A stretch of DNA of 16,497 nucleotides from UMGS172 sp045637775 (GTDB taxonomy: Bacteria; Bacillota; Clostridia; Oscillospirales; Acutalibacteraceae), in the NCBI GenBank assembly GCA_045637775.1, contig JAZUAC010000034.1:1-16497 (forward strand), written 5' to 3'. Below are positions 7,344 to 14,716 of the stretch, piece after piece (the stretch's first letter is position 1; each line of letters begins with the position of its first letter). The notes below the pieces were generated by a model that was given only the letters and a program-made list of their open reading frames with translations, was not told where the DNA came from and did no database searches. Position numbers and translations under genes: made by a program.

Positions 7344-8197
7344 TGCTCAAAAATCTTCCGTTACTGCTTTTATCGGTAATGCTTTCTTCGACAAGAAATA
7401 TCACATCAAAGAAAACTGCGGCAGACTCAAATGAAAAAGTGCAGTTCTACTTTTCACAAACAATTCTGTTTGGGGTGGCGGCAGTACTCATCATTTTGTT
7501 GCGACTTCGGTCGTTTGAGATTGCTTTTCAAACCGTAATATATGGCATTATCTACGGTTTTTTGCTGATACTCTCACAATGGATGCTGACCATTGCTTTA
7601 GGGTTGGGTAACACTTCAGTCTGTAGTGTTGTCTATTCAATGGGATTCCTTATCCCAACGGTTTCGGGTACGCTGTTTTGGAACGAGCCGTTTACCGTAT
7701 TGCAAGGCATCGGGCTTATTGCGGCACTTTCTGCAATTACACTGACGGTCAGGAAAGATAACAGCAACTTGGGTGGCAAAAAATTTGTTTTAGCAATCGT
7801 TTCTGCCACCGCCGCCTCAGGAGGACTGGGTATAATGCAAAAAGTACAGCAAGCCTCTCCAACAGCAAATCAAGAGGCAGCCTTTCTGACTGTGGCTTTT
7901 ATGGTAGCCTTTACTTTTTCTTTTTTTGCTTTTCTTTTATGCCGACCTTGTTTAAAACCACAGTTTAAAAGTGCAATCATTCCTGCTGTAACCGGCATCT
8001 GCTTCGGCGGTGCCAACGTTTGCAACACTTTACTTGCAGGGCGATTACCAAGCGCCGTGTTTTTTCCAACTCAGAACATTCTGACCATTTTGCTTTCATC
8101 TGTGGCAGGGATTATTATATTCAAAGAAAAATCAACCTTAAAAACCATACTGATAACTATTCTCGGCATTATTGCGGTTATTCTTTTCACTCTTTAA
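7343..8197 (+). CDS. DMT superfamily (EamA-like) membrane transporter
   Basis: This is a very hydrophobic 284-residue protein with about ten predicted membrane helices in two halves, the plan of EamA/DMT carriers. Small-residue helices such as GFLIPTVSGTLFWNEPFT (~100-117) and PTQNILTILLSSVAGIIIFK (~242-261), each followed by a ..EP/KE.. hinge, are typical of the conserved last helices of each repeat. DMT carriers move metabolites, sugars, nucleotides or drugs across the cytoplasmic membrane. Its start overlaps the GH5 stop by one base, so the two are translationally coupled, which suggests uptake of the GH5 substrate or export of its product. Family fairly sure; cargo and direction unknown. 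Confidence 0.82.
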   Translation: MLKNLPLLLLSVMLSSTRNITSKKTAADSNEKVQFYFSQTILFGVAAVLIILLRLRSFEIAFQTVIYGIIYGFLLILSQWMLTIALGLGNTSVCSVVYSMGFLIPTVSGTLFWNEPFTVLQGIGLIAALSAITLTVRKDNSNLGGKKFVLAIVSATAASGGLGIMQKVQQASPTANQEAAFLTVAFMVAFTFSFFAFLLCRPCLKPQFKSAIIPAVTGICFGGANVCNTLLAGRLPSAVFFPTQNILTILLSSVAGIIIFKEKSTLKTILITILGIIAVILFTL

Positions 8198-8225
8198 ATC
8201 TCATTTTACCACCGTTTACTATAAC

Positions 8226-8265
8226 TGTCAACATATAGTAACTATACATTATTACACGGTTGACA
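8226..8265. repeat. Inverted repeats ahead of the DUF4886 gene
   Basis: TGTCAAC (8226-8232) and GTTGACA (8259-8265) are a perfect 7-bp inverted pair; the right arm is the -35 box of the following promoter. Between them lies a second perfect palindrome, TATAGT-A-ACTATA (8234-8246), whose first ten bases match the motif at 4475-4484. Either could be an operator. Confidence 0.45.
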
Positions 8266-8288
8266 ATAACGCTGTTTGGATGTATTAT
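8260..8288 (+). promoter_or_regulatory. Internal promoter ahead of the DUF4886 gene
   Basis: A perfect TTGACA (8260-8265) and TATTAT (8283-8288) are spaced by 17 bases. The predicted transcript start (about 8294-8296) falls on the ribosome binding site AAAGGAG (8295-8301), which would leave a leader of only about 15 bases. The last three genes of the cluster could thus be expressed apart from the GH5 gene. Confidence 0.6.
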
Positions 8289-8309
8289 TGTTTTAAAGGA
8301 GTGGTCCGC

Positions 8310-9071
8310 TTGATAAAAATGTTAAGTATCGGAAACAGTTTTTCGCAAGATGCACTTGCCTATTTTAAAGGTATGGCCGATTGTGCCGAGATTTCGGTTG
8401 AAGTATGGCATTTGCACATTGGTGGTTGTTCACTTGAGCGTCATTATAACAATATGATGGCCGACCTGCCCGAATATGGCTTTTTGGTGAATGGTGAAAC
8501 CAAGCCAAACGCCAGGCTTTCAGAAGTGGTTGAAAACGAACAGTTTGATATTATCACAATTCAGCAGGTGAGCCACATGAGTGGTCTTTATTCAACCTTT
8601 CACCCGTATGTTGATGAGTTGGTGAAATATTTGAGAATGCATCAGCCAAGCGCAAAAATTTGGTGGCACAAGACATGGGCCTATGAAATTGACAGTGGTC
8701 ACTCGGGCTTTACTGCTTACTGCAAAAATCAAGATATAATGTACTCGGCAATATGCACTGTGTGTGAAAAGATTACAAAAGAGGTATCGCTCGACGGAAT
8801 CATTCCTTCGGGAGATGTTATTCAAACTTTAAGACAAACACCTGAATTCAACTATCCTCAAGAACCAAGCCTTTGCCGTGACGGTTTTCATATGCACCTT
8901 TTATATGGTCGTTACGCAGTTGCCGCAACTTGGTTTGAAACCTTGCTTGGCGGTAACATAACCGCTAATCCTTTTCTTCCGCCCGAAGAGAAGGTTGGGG
9001 TTTTGGGCAAACCTGCGCTCGATCGTCTTGAGGTCGTCAAAACTATCACGCACCGTATTTGTTCAAAATAA
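8310..9071 (+). CDS. SGNH-like hydrolase of the DUF4886 family
   Basis: The protein has 253 residues from TTG 8310, chosen because AAAGGAG (8295-8301) sits eight bases upstream; an in-frame ATG at 8319 is too far from it. Longer in-frame extensions would run through the promoter. Block I is GNSFSQD with nucleophile Ser10, the HIGGCSLE segment (~36-43) carries the glycine block, IQQVSHM (~84-90) stands where SGNH enzymes have GxND, and RDGFHMH (~190-196) supplies the Asp191/His194 pair. SGNH enzymes are esterases; DUF4886 members are often found beside glycosidases, where deacylation of sugars is suspected. No signal peptide is visible. Its place between transporter genes and beside an alpha/beta-hydrolase suggests an acylated substrate. 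Family likely; substrate unknown. Confidence 0.85.
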   Translation: MIKMLSIGNSFSQDALAYFKGMADCAEISVEVWHLHIGGCSLERHYNNMMADLPEYGFLVNGETKPNARLSEVVENEQFDIITIQQVSHMSGLYSTFHPYVDELVKYLRMHQPSAKIWWHKTWAYEIDSGHSGFTAYCKNQDIMYSAICTVCEKITKEVSLDGIIPSGDVIQTLRQTPEFNYPQEPSLCRDGFHMHLLYGRYAVAATWFETLLGGNITANPFLPPEEKVGVLGKPALDRLEVVKTITHRICSK

Positions 9072-9089
9072 TTTTAAGGAATTACACTA

Positions 9090-9404
9090 ATGCCTGAGAT
9101 ACCTGAACTTTTTGAAATTATTATGATCGTGAGCTTTGGAGCATCGTGGCCGTTTAATGTAATACGTTCCAACAAAGCGCGCACTGCCAAAGGCAAAAGC
9201 CTGTCATTTTTGTGCTTAATCCTGTTTGGTTATGTTGCGGGCATCATTTCAAAGGTCGTCAACGAGACCTATATGGCAAACTTCTCGTCAAAATGGTATG
9301 TTCTGTTCTTCTACGTACTAAACTTTATCATGGTTTTTGCCGATTTGCTGTTATATTTCAGAAACAAAAAACTTGATAAAATTGCAGAAACCAACAAGGA
9401 GTAA
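9090..9404 (+). CDS. SemiSWEET/PQ-loop-like small membrane protein
   Basis: This 104-residue protein has three membrane helices (roughly 6-24, 37-58, 69-91), a positively charged loop after helix 1 (IRSNKARTAKGKSLSF) and a charged tail. The size, helix number and the proline in helix 1 followed by a KGKSLSFL loop match single-repeat SemiSWEET/PQ-loop proteins, which dimerise to move sugars such as sucrose or glucose. The canonical PQ pair is not present: helix 1 reads WPFNV instead. TAAGGA upstream of the ATG is a fair ribosome site. It lies 18 bases after the SGNH gene and 5 bases before the esterase, so all three are one unit. Family assignment is moderate; sugar transport is inference. Confidence 0.68.
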   Translation: MPEIPELFEIIMIVSFGASWPFNVIRSNKARTAKGKSLSFLCLILFGYVAGIISKVVNETYMANFSSKWYVLFFYVLNFIMVFADLLLYFRNKKLDKIAETNKE

Positions 9405-9409
9405 GCGGC

Positions 9410-10153
9410 ATGAAAACATTTTTTGATATTCCTTATATTGAGAACGCAACCGAAATGCAGTTGCTTGATGTCTACATACCCGATTGCGACAGCTTCCCCG
9501 TTTACGTCCATTTTCACGGTGGCGGTTTGGAAAAAGGCAGTCGTAAAGGCTTTAACCACATTGCCCAACAGTTGAGCGACCAAGGAATTGCCTCTGTTTC
9601 GGTCGAATACCGTATGTTTCCCGACGCCAAGTACCCCGATTTTATCGAGGATGCGGCGGCAGGAGTAAAATGGGTAAAAGAACATATCAAAGAATACGGA
9701 AACTGTGAAGGCATTTATGTTGGTGGCTCGTCGGCAGGCGGTTATCTTTCGATGATGCTTATGTTTGACCGTCGTTGGTTAAATGCAGTCGGTATAGACC
9801 TTAGTGAAATATCAGGTTACTTTCACGATGCTGGTCAGCCCACCGCACATTTCAATGTTTTGAAATACAGTGGACTTGACCATCGCCGTGTTATAATCGA
9901 CGAAAGTGCACCGCTTTATCATATCGGTATTGAGGAATGCTATCCCAAGATGGCATTTATCGTATCGGACAATGATATGAAGAACCGTTATGAACAGACA
10001 ATGTTGGTGCTTGGCACTTTAAGACATTTTGGATATGATATGGACAAGGTTATTTTGAAGGAAATGCACGGCACCCACACGCATTACGCCAGAAAAGACT
10101 ACGACAACGGCGTAACCTATGCCGAAATGATAAAGGAACTTATCGAGTTGTAA
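9410..10153 (+). CDS. Alpha/beta-hydrolase esterase (HGGG type)
   Basis: This 247-residue protein shows the oxyanion motif HGGG (36-39), the nucleophile elbow GGSSAGG with Ser108, a candidate acid in VSDND (Asp187 or Asp189) and a candidate His in MHGTHTHY (His220 or His223). This is the hormone-sensitive-lipase/BD-FAE-like group of carboxylesterases, which release acetyl or aromatic acyl groups from sugars. It has no signal peptide, so it acts in the cytoplasm. AAGGAG (9396-9401) partly overlaps the previous gene's end and sets the start. It is the last gene of the operon, followed by a terminator 29 bases on. Class sure; the true ester is unknown, with acetylated or feruloylated sugars the most natural guess beside two glycosidases. 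Confidence 0.88.
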   Translation: MKTFFDIPYIENATEMQLLDVYIPDCDSFPVYVHFHGGGLEKGSRKGFNHIAQQLSDQGIASVSVEYRMFPDAKYPDFIEDAAAGVKWVKEHIKEYGNCEGIYVGGSSAGGYLSMMLMFDRRWLNAVGIDLSEISGYFHDAGQPTAHFNVLKYSGLDHRRVIIDESAPLYHIGIEECYPKMAFIVSDNDMKNRYEQTMLVLGTLRHFGYDMDKVILKEMHGTHTHYARKDYDNGVTYAEMIKELIEL

Positions 10154-10182
10154 GATTCAAAACAAAGTACAAAGATAAAAAT

Positions 10183-10211
10183 AAAGGCTCCCTTGTGCAA
10201 AGGGAGCCTTT
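10183..10211. terminator. Bidirectional rho-independent terminator between convergent operons
   Basis: AAAGGCTCCCTT (10183-10194) pairs perfectly with AAGGGAGCCTTT (10200-10211) around a five-base loop. On the plus strand the stem runs into TTTTTCTG; on the minus strand it is followed by TTTATTTTTATC. It closes the glycoside operon coming from the left and the pyr operon coming from the right. Confidence 0.93.
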
Positions 10212-10235
10212 TTCTGTTCTATGGAGTTTAATACA

Positions 10236-10658
10236 TTACAGATTCTTTGCCTTGGTTTCGCAGTAAAGGCAACGGTAGACCTTATTTTCTTTATCGGTCA
10301 AATTGAAAATATGGGGCAATTCCTGCTCGCAGGTGGTAATACATCTGGGGTTTTTGCAGAAAATAACATTGGTCAATCTTTCAGGCAGTTCGACACTTCT
10401 CTTCTCAATGATCTCACCGTTTTTAATAACGTTAACGGTAACACCCGAATCGAGATATCCGAGAACATCGATATCGATCTCATAGTCGAAATCTATCTTT
10501 ATAATGTCCTTCTTACCCATACGTCCACTTTCGACGTTTTTGATGATAGCAACCGAGCAATCAAGCTTATCAAGATCAAGCAGCTTATAAATCTGCATTG
10601 CCTTACCTGCGGTGATATGGTCGATAACAATACCGTTTTTAATAGGGTTAATGTTCAT
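10236..10658 (-). CDS. pyrI: Aspartate carbamoyltransferase regulatory chain
   Basis: PyrI binds nucleotides and assembles with PyrB trimers into allosteric aspartate transcarbamoylase. The 140-residue protein opens with the allosteric-domain signature IKNGIVIDHITAGKAMQIYK, has RMGKKDIIKID (~48-58), and ends in the zinc domain with CKNPRC and CLYC supplying four cysteines. ATG 10658 is used here; it overlaps the pyrB TGA by one base (TGATG). A GTG directly before it (10661) would add one residue. It is the last gene of the pyr operon, followed by the bidirectional terminator. Presence of pyrI implies CTP/ATP control of this enzyme. Confidence 0.95.
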   Translation of the reverse strand: MNINPIKNGIVIDHITAGKAMQIYKLLDLDKLDCSVAIIKNVESGRMGKKDIIKIDFDYEIDIDVLGYLDSGVTVNVIKNGEIIEKRSVELPERLTNVIFCKNPRCITTCEQELPHIFNLTDKENKVYRCLYCETKAKNL

Positions 10659-11575
10659 CACGCCTTCACCTCCAAAAGCTTCATTATCAACGCCATTCTC
10701 ATGTATTTTGCATTCAAAACCTGTCTGAAATAAGCGGCTCTGGGGTCTTGGTCGATAGCAACGCTAATCTCGTTTACTCTCGGCAGCGGATGCAAAATCG
10801 CCATGTCAGATTTGGCAGTTTTAAGTTTTTCAGGGGTCAGGATGTAACTATCCTTCAAGCGAAGATAATCCTCCTCATTGAAGAAGCGTTCGCCTTGAAC
10901 ACGGGTCATATAAAGAATATCCAATTCGGGCATGACAGCCTCCAGATCGGTGGTTTCAACATACTCAATGCCATGCTTTTTAATTACATCGTTCTTGATA
11001 TAGCTCGGAAGCTTAAGCTCATCGGGTGACACAAGCACAAACTTAACACCCTCATAACGAGCCATTGCTTCAATGAGCGAATGAACCGTACGTCCGAATT
11101 TAAGGTCACCACAGAAGCCTACGGTAAGATTATCAAATCTTCCCTTTTCACGTTTGATGGTCAAAAGGTCAGCCAAGGTCTGTGTGGGGTGGTTATGACC
11201 GCCGTCACCCGCATTGATAACGGGAATGCTTGCGTTCATCGAAGCAACAAGCGGTGCACCCTCTTTAGGATGACGCATTGCAATAATATCGGCATAGCAG
11301 GAAATAACCTTGGCAGTGTCGGCAACGCTTTCACCCTTTGCTGCCGAGGTGCTGGAAGCCTCGGAGAATCCAAGCACATTACCGCCAAGCTCATACATAG
11401 CGGCCACAAAGCTCAAACGAGTTCGGGTCGAAGGCACAAAAAACAGGGTTGCCAGCTTTTTGCCATGACAGACTTCACTGTACTTTTTAGGGTTTGCAAT
11501 AATATCGGTAGCCGTTGCCACAAGCTCGTCTATCTCGGCAACGCTTAAATCAAGAATACTGATAAGACTTCTCAT
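10658..11575 (-). CDS. pyrB: Aspartate carbamoyltransferase catalytic chain
   Basis: PyrB joins carbamoyl phosphate and aspartate to give N-carbamoylaspartate, step two of UMP synthesis. The 305-residue protein carries the carbamoyl-phosphate motif PSTRTR (48-53), the active-site lysine in SAAKGES (Lys80), GHNHPTQTLAD (~127-136) and HPLPRVNEI (262-270). Its length is normal for the family. It is translationally coupled to pyrI downstream and lies 30 bases after pyrE. A purine-rich AAAGAAAGG serves as a modest ribosome site. Confidence 0.97.
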   Translation of the reverse strand: MRSLISILDLSVAEIDELVATATDIIANPKKYSEVCHGKKLATLFFVPSTRTRLSFVAAMYELGGNVLGFSEASSTSAAKGESVADTAKVISCYADIIAMRHPKEGAPLVASMNASIPVINAGDGGHNHPTQTLADLLTIKREKGRFDNLTVGFCGDLKFGRTVHSLIEAMARYEGVKFVLVSPDELKLPSYIKNDVIKKHGIEYVETTDLEAVMPELDILYMTRVQGERFFNEEDYLRLKDSYILTPEKLKTAKSDMAILHPLPRVNEISVAIDQDPRAAYFRQVLNAKYMRMALIMKLLEVKA

Positions 11576-11605
11576 TTCAGTCAGCCTTTCTTTGGATATA
11601 TTATC

Positions 11606-12262
11606 TTATGCCTTTGCACCGTTGATGGCAAGGTAAGCCTTGATGCGGTCAACGTTTTCACGATTCTTCTCATCTTCCTCGAGATACTCGATGATATCGT
11701 AAACATCAACAACCGAATATACGGGGAAACCAAATTCCTCGCCAACCTCGGCCATTGCGCTCTTCTCGGTCTGACCCTTTTCCTTGCGGTCAACCATAAC
11801 GAAGGTTGCAGCAACCTTTGTGCCCTCGAGTCCTGACAAAATTGCCATGCTCTCACGGATAGCGGTACCTGCGGTGATAACATCCTCAACAATAACGATT
11901 TCCTCGCCGGCTTGGGGCTTGTAACCTACAAAAACACCGCCTTCGCCGTGGTCCTTTTCTTCCTTACGGTTGAAGAAGAAAGGTACATCAAGACCTTCTT
12001 TGGAAAGTGCGCAAGCAACCGAAACTGCTATGGGAATACCCTTGTAAGCAGGTCCGTAAAGCACGGTTCTCTTGTTGCCAACCTTTTCAAAATAAGCCTT
12101 GGCATAAAACTCACCAAGCTTGGAAATCTGGTCACCGGTCTTGATGTCGCCTGCGTTGATGAAGTAAGGAATCTTTCTTCCCGACTTTGCGGTGAAATCG
12201 CCGAACTTCAAAACTCCGGCACCTTCCAAAAACTTAATAAATTCTCTCTTATAGCTTTCCAT
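11606..12262 (-). CDS. pyrE: Orotate phosphoribosyltransferase
   Basis: PyrE transfers the ribose-5-phosphate of PRPP to orotate, giving OMP. The 218-residue protein shows the type I PRTase fold: GRKIPYFINAG (~28-38), LYGPAYKGIPIA (~68-79), the flexible loop FFFNRKEEKDHGEGG (~95-109) and the PRPP-binding motif IVIVEDVITAGTAIRE (~122-137). AAGGAG lies eight bases before ATG 12262. It sits between the PHP gene and pyrB in the operon, so the OMP it makes is passed to PyrF encoded two genes upstream. Confidence 0.97.
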   Translation of the reverse strand: MESYKREFIKFLEGAGVLKFGDFTAKSGRKIPYFINAGDIKTGDQISKLGEFYAKAYFEKVGNKRTVLYGPAYKGIPIAVSVACALSKEGLDVPFFFNRKEEKDHGEGGVFVGYKPQAGEEIVIVEDVITAGTAIRESMAILSGLEGTKVAATFVMVDRKEKGQTEKSAMAEVGEEFGFPVYSVVDVYDIIEYLEEDEKNRENVDRIKAYLAINGAKA

Positions 12263-12288
12263 TTTTATATCTCCTTAAATCCTAAAAT

Positions 12289-13089
12289 TCATTTACCAAT
12301 ATAAAACTTGTCGTCCTCACAAAGGCCGAGCATATCTATTGCGCGATTAAAGACGAAATCGCATTTTTCAAAGCTCTTGGGATGATGCGAGTCAGAGCCC
12401 ATATAGAACTTGCAGCCTTGAGCCTTTGCGATGTGATACATACGAAGCACGGTTTCGGCCTCTTCGGGCTTAAAGTTCATATCATCGGAATTGAGCTCGA
12501 TGCCAACGCCCACTTCGGCCGCTTTTTTGAAGAGTTCTGTCATTTTATCCTCGGGCAGAAGCTGTAAAACCTTCAAGTAGTCCTCACGGGTTTTGGCAAT
12601 CAAACCGCAGGTTAAATGAGCAAGACCCATTTTCTTAAAAGGCAGATCCATATTCAAGATGGCCTCAAAGCGGTCAACCCAAGCCTTGGCTCTGGTTTCG
12701 GGGGTTGCTCCCTGCTCTTGAGAGATAGCGTGACCCACCATGTGCATATGGGTCAACGGAACAACGACAAAATCAAGCTCGTCAAAAGCCTCTTGACTTA
12801 ACGGAATGGAAAATTCCTTGTACATTTCGCTCTCAACGCCGAACAAGAAGTCTATACCCTCTGCTTTGGGCAAAGGCAACGAACGCTTGCAATATTCATA
12901 ATCCTGATATTTGTACCAATCGCTTGACGGAATATCAGGGTTATCCCAACAATGGTCGGTCAAAACTATGGTTTTAAGACCGTTATCCTTGGCATACTGC
13001 AAAATTCTCTCGGGTGTCTGCTCAGGGTCTCTCGAACAGAGTGAAAGCTGTGAGTGAATATGCAGGTCGTTATCCCAAACGTATCTCAT
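12289..13089 (-). CDS. PHP-domain metal-dependent hydrolase inside the pyr operon
   Basis: This 266-residue protein is a complete stand-alone PHP domain. Metal ligands are visible in order: DLHIHS (His10, His12), LTDHCWD (Asp45, His46), GVESEM (Glu86), LTHMHM (His114, His116), GLAHLTC (His158) and MGSDSHHP (Asp233, His235). PHP proteins are phosphoesterases or related hydrolases with a two- or three-metal site, e.g. histidinol-phosphate phosphatase. GAGGTGA seven bases ahead of ATG 13089 is the ribosome site. It lies 18 bases after pyrF and 26 before pyrE, so it is expressed with UMP biosynthesis, where no PHP enzyme has a standard role. It could dephosphorylate a nucleotide or intermediate, or be an unrelated passenger. 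The fold is certain; substrate unknown. Confidence 0.9.
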   Translation of the reverse strand: MRYVWDNDLHIHSQLSLCSRDPEQTPERILQYAKDNGLKTIVLTDHCWDNPDIPSSDWYKYQDYEYCKRSLPLPKAEGIDFLFGVESEMYKEFSIPLSQEAFDELDFVVVPLTHMHMVGHAISQEQGATPETRAKAWVDRFEAILNMDLPFKKMGLAHLTCGLIAKTREDYLKVLQLLPEDKMTELFKKAAEVGVGIELNSDDMNFKPEEAETVLRMYHIAKAQGCKFYMGSDSHHPKSFEKCDFVFNRAIDMLGLCEDDKFYIGK

Positions 13090-13107
13090 CTCAAATTCAC
13101 CTCAAAA

Positions 13108-13806
13108 TTAGTCGCAGAACTCGGCTACGCAACGTTCATAAGCGGCAACGGGATCCTCTGCAGCAGTAATGGGACGGCCGACAACGATATAGTCGGAGCC
13201 GATTTTCTTGGCCTCAGCAGGGGTCATAACTCTCTTTTGGTCACCAACATCACCGTCTGCAAAACGAACACCGGGGGTAACGGTGAGGAACTTCTCACCG
13301 CAGGTTTCGTGAACCTTGCCTGCCTCGAGCGGTGAGCAAACAACACCGTCAAGACCTGCTACCATAGCGTTATGAGCATAGTGCATAACAACCTTGTCGA
13401 TAGGCTCTTTGATAAGAAGGTCGTTTTCCATTCTCTCCTGATCGGTGGAGGTCAACTGTGTAACGGCGATAAGCAAAGGTCTTGTACCGTCGGCTCTCGT
13501 CAGTCCCTCAAGACCTGCTTCCATCATAGAAATGGTGCCGCCTGCGTGCAGGTTGGTCATATCAACATCAAGGTTGGACAAAACTGCCATCGACTTCTTA
13601 ACGGTATTGGGAATATCGTGAAGTTTAAGGTCGAGGAAAATTTTGTGTCCTCTTGCCTTAATTTCTCTTACAATTTCGGGGCCTGCGGCATAGAAAAGCT
13701 CCATACCAATCTTAACAAACGGCTTTCTGCCTGTAAACTTGTCCAAAAACTCAAGACAAGCCTCCTTGCTCGCAAAATCGCAAGCGATAATAACGTCCTT
13801 ACCCAT
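13108..13806 (-). CDS. pyrF: Orotidine-5'-phosphate decarboxylase
   Basis: PyrF decarboxylates OMP to UMP, the last step of the pathway. The 232-residue protein belongs to the short Bacillus-type group, with VIIACDF at the start, the catalytic DLKLHDIPNTV (Asp59, Lys61, Asp64), TNLHAGGT (~84-91), VTPGVR (~177-182) and VVGRPITAAEDP (~208-219). Its ATG overlaps the end of pyrD by eight bases, and GGAGGAG inside pyrD serves as its ribosome site, so translation is coupled. Confidence 0.97.
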   Translation of the reverse strand: MGKDVIIACDFASKEACLEFLDKFTGRKPFVKIGMELFYAAGPEIVREIKARGHKIFLDLKLHDIPNTVKKSMAVLSNLDVDMTNLHAGGTISMMEAGLEGLTRADGTRPLLIAVTQLTSTDQERMENDLLIKEPIDKVVMHYAHNAMVAGLDGVVCSPLEAGKVHETCGEKFLTVTPGVRFADGDVGDQKRVMTPAEAKKIGSDYIVVGRPITAAEDPVAAYERCVAEFCD

Positions 13807-14716
13807 TGTGTGCTCCTCCTATAATATCTTTTAAATCATTGATTCCGTATTTTGCCATAACCTCGGGCAATTTCTCAATAATGTCCTTGCAAACATAGGG
13901 GTCTACAAGGTTTGCGGCGCCAACCTGAACGGCTGTTGCACCTGCAAGCATCATTTCGATAACATCCTCGGCAGTGCTGATACCGCCCATTCCGACAATC
14001 GGAATCTTTACGGCATCATAAACCTGATAAACCATTCTCAAAGCCACGGGTTTAATCGCAGGACCCGAGAAACCGCCCATTTTGTTAGCGATGACGGGTT
14101 TCTTGGTCTTTAAATCTATTCTCATACCAAGCATTGTGTTAATCATGCTGATACCGTCGGCACCTGCATCCTCGCAAGCCTTGGCAATGGACACAATATC
14201 GGTAACATTGGGTGAAAGCTTGATAAGCAACGGCTTTTTAGTCACCTTACGGCAAGCACGAGTAACCTCTGCAGCCGCTTCGGGGCTAGTGCCAAAGCTC
14301 ATACCACCACCGTGAACATTGGGGCAGGAAACGTTGACCTCAAACCAGCCAATCTGTTCCTCAACATCCAATTTCTCAACAGTATAAGCATAATCCTCAA
14401 CCGAAAATCCGCTAACGTTTGCCATAACGGGCTTGTGGAAGCACTTTTTCAGTTTGGGGAGTTCTTCAGTCAAAACCTTCTCGACACCGGGGTTCTGCAA
14501 ACCAACTGCGTTAATCATACCCGAATCACACTCGGCAATTCGAGGGGTGGGGTTGCCGAAACGAGGGTCCTTGGTAGTTCCTTTAAAGGAAAATGTTCCA
14601 AGACAGTTAATATCATAAATCTCGGCAAATTCATAGCCGAAGCCAAATGTACCGGATGCCGGAATAAGAGGGTTGTCCATCTCGACACCGCAAAGTGTCA
14701 CTTTAGTGTTTACCAT
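13799..14716 (-). CDS. pyrD: Dihydroorotate dehydrogenase, class 1B catalytic subunit
   Basis: The class 1B enzyme oxidises dihydroorotate to orotate with NAD+ as final acceptor, through a PyrD2-PyrK2 complex. The 305-residue protein shows GTFGFGYEF (~22-30), INAVGLQNPG (~68-77), the catalytic cysteine in NVSCPNVHGGG (Cys131, the class 1 base), LIKLSPNVTDI (~165-175) and the FMN-phosphate site GMGGIST (~247-253). The use of Cys and the adjacent pyrK place it in class 1B. Its start overlaps pyrK by seven bases and its end overlaps pyrF by eight. Confidence 0.97.
   Translation of the reverse strand: MVNTKVTLCGVEMDNPLIPASGTFGFGYEFAEIYDINCLGTFSFKGTTKDPRFGNPTPRIAECDSGMINAVGLQNPGVEKVLTEELPKLKKCFHKPVMANVSGFSVEDYAYTVEKLDVEEQIGWFEVNVSCPNVHGGGMSFGTSPEAAAEVTRACRKVTKKPLLIKLSPNVTDIVSIAKACEDAGADGISMINTMLGMRIDLKTKKPVIANKMGGFSGPAIKPVALRMVYQVYDAVKIPIVGMGGISTAEDVIEMMLAGATAVQVGAANLVDPYVCKDIIEKLPEVMAKYGINDLKDIIGGAHNG

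Noticed and set aside
8172..8309. Upstream extension of the DUF4886 protein
   Set aside because: It would overlap the end of the transporter gene and run through the promoter and inverted repeats; the family motif starts right after TTG 8310.
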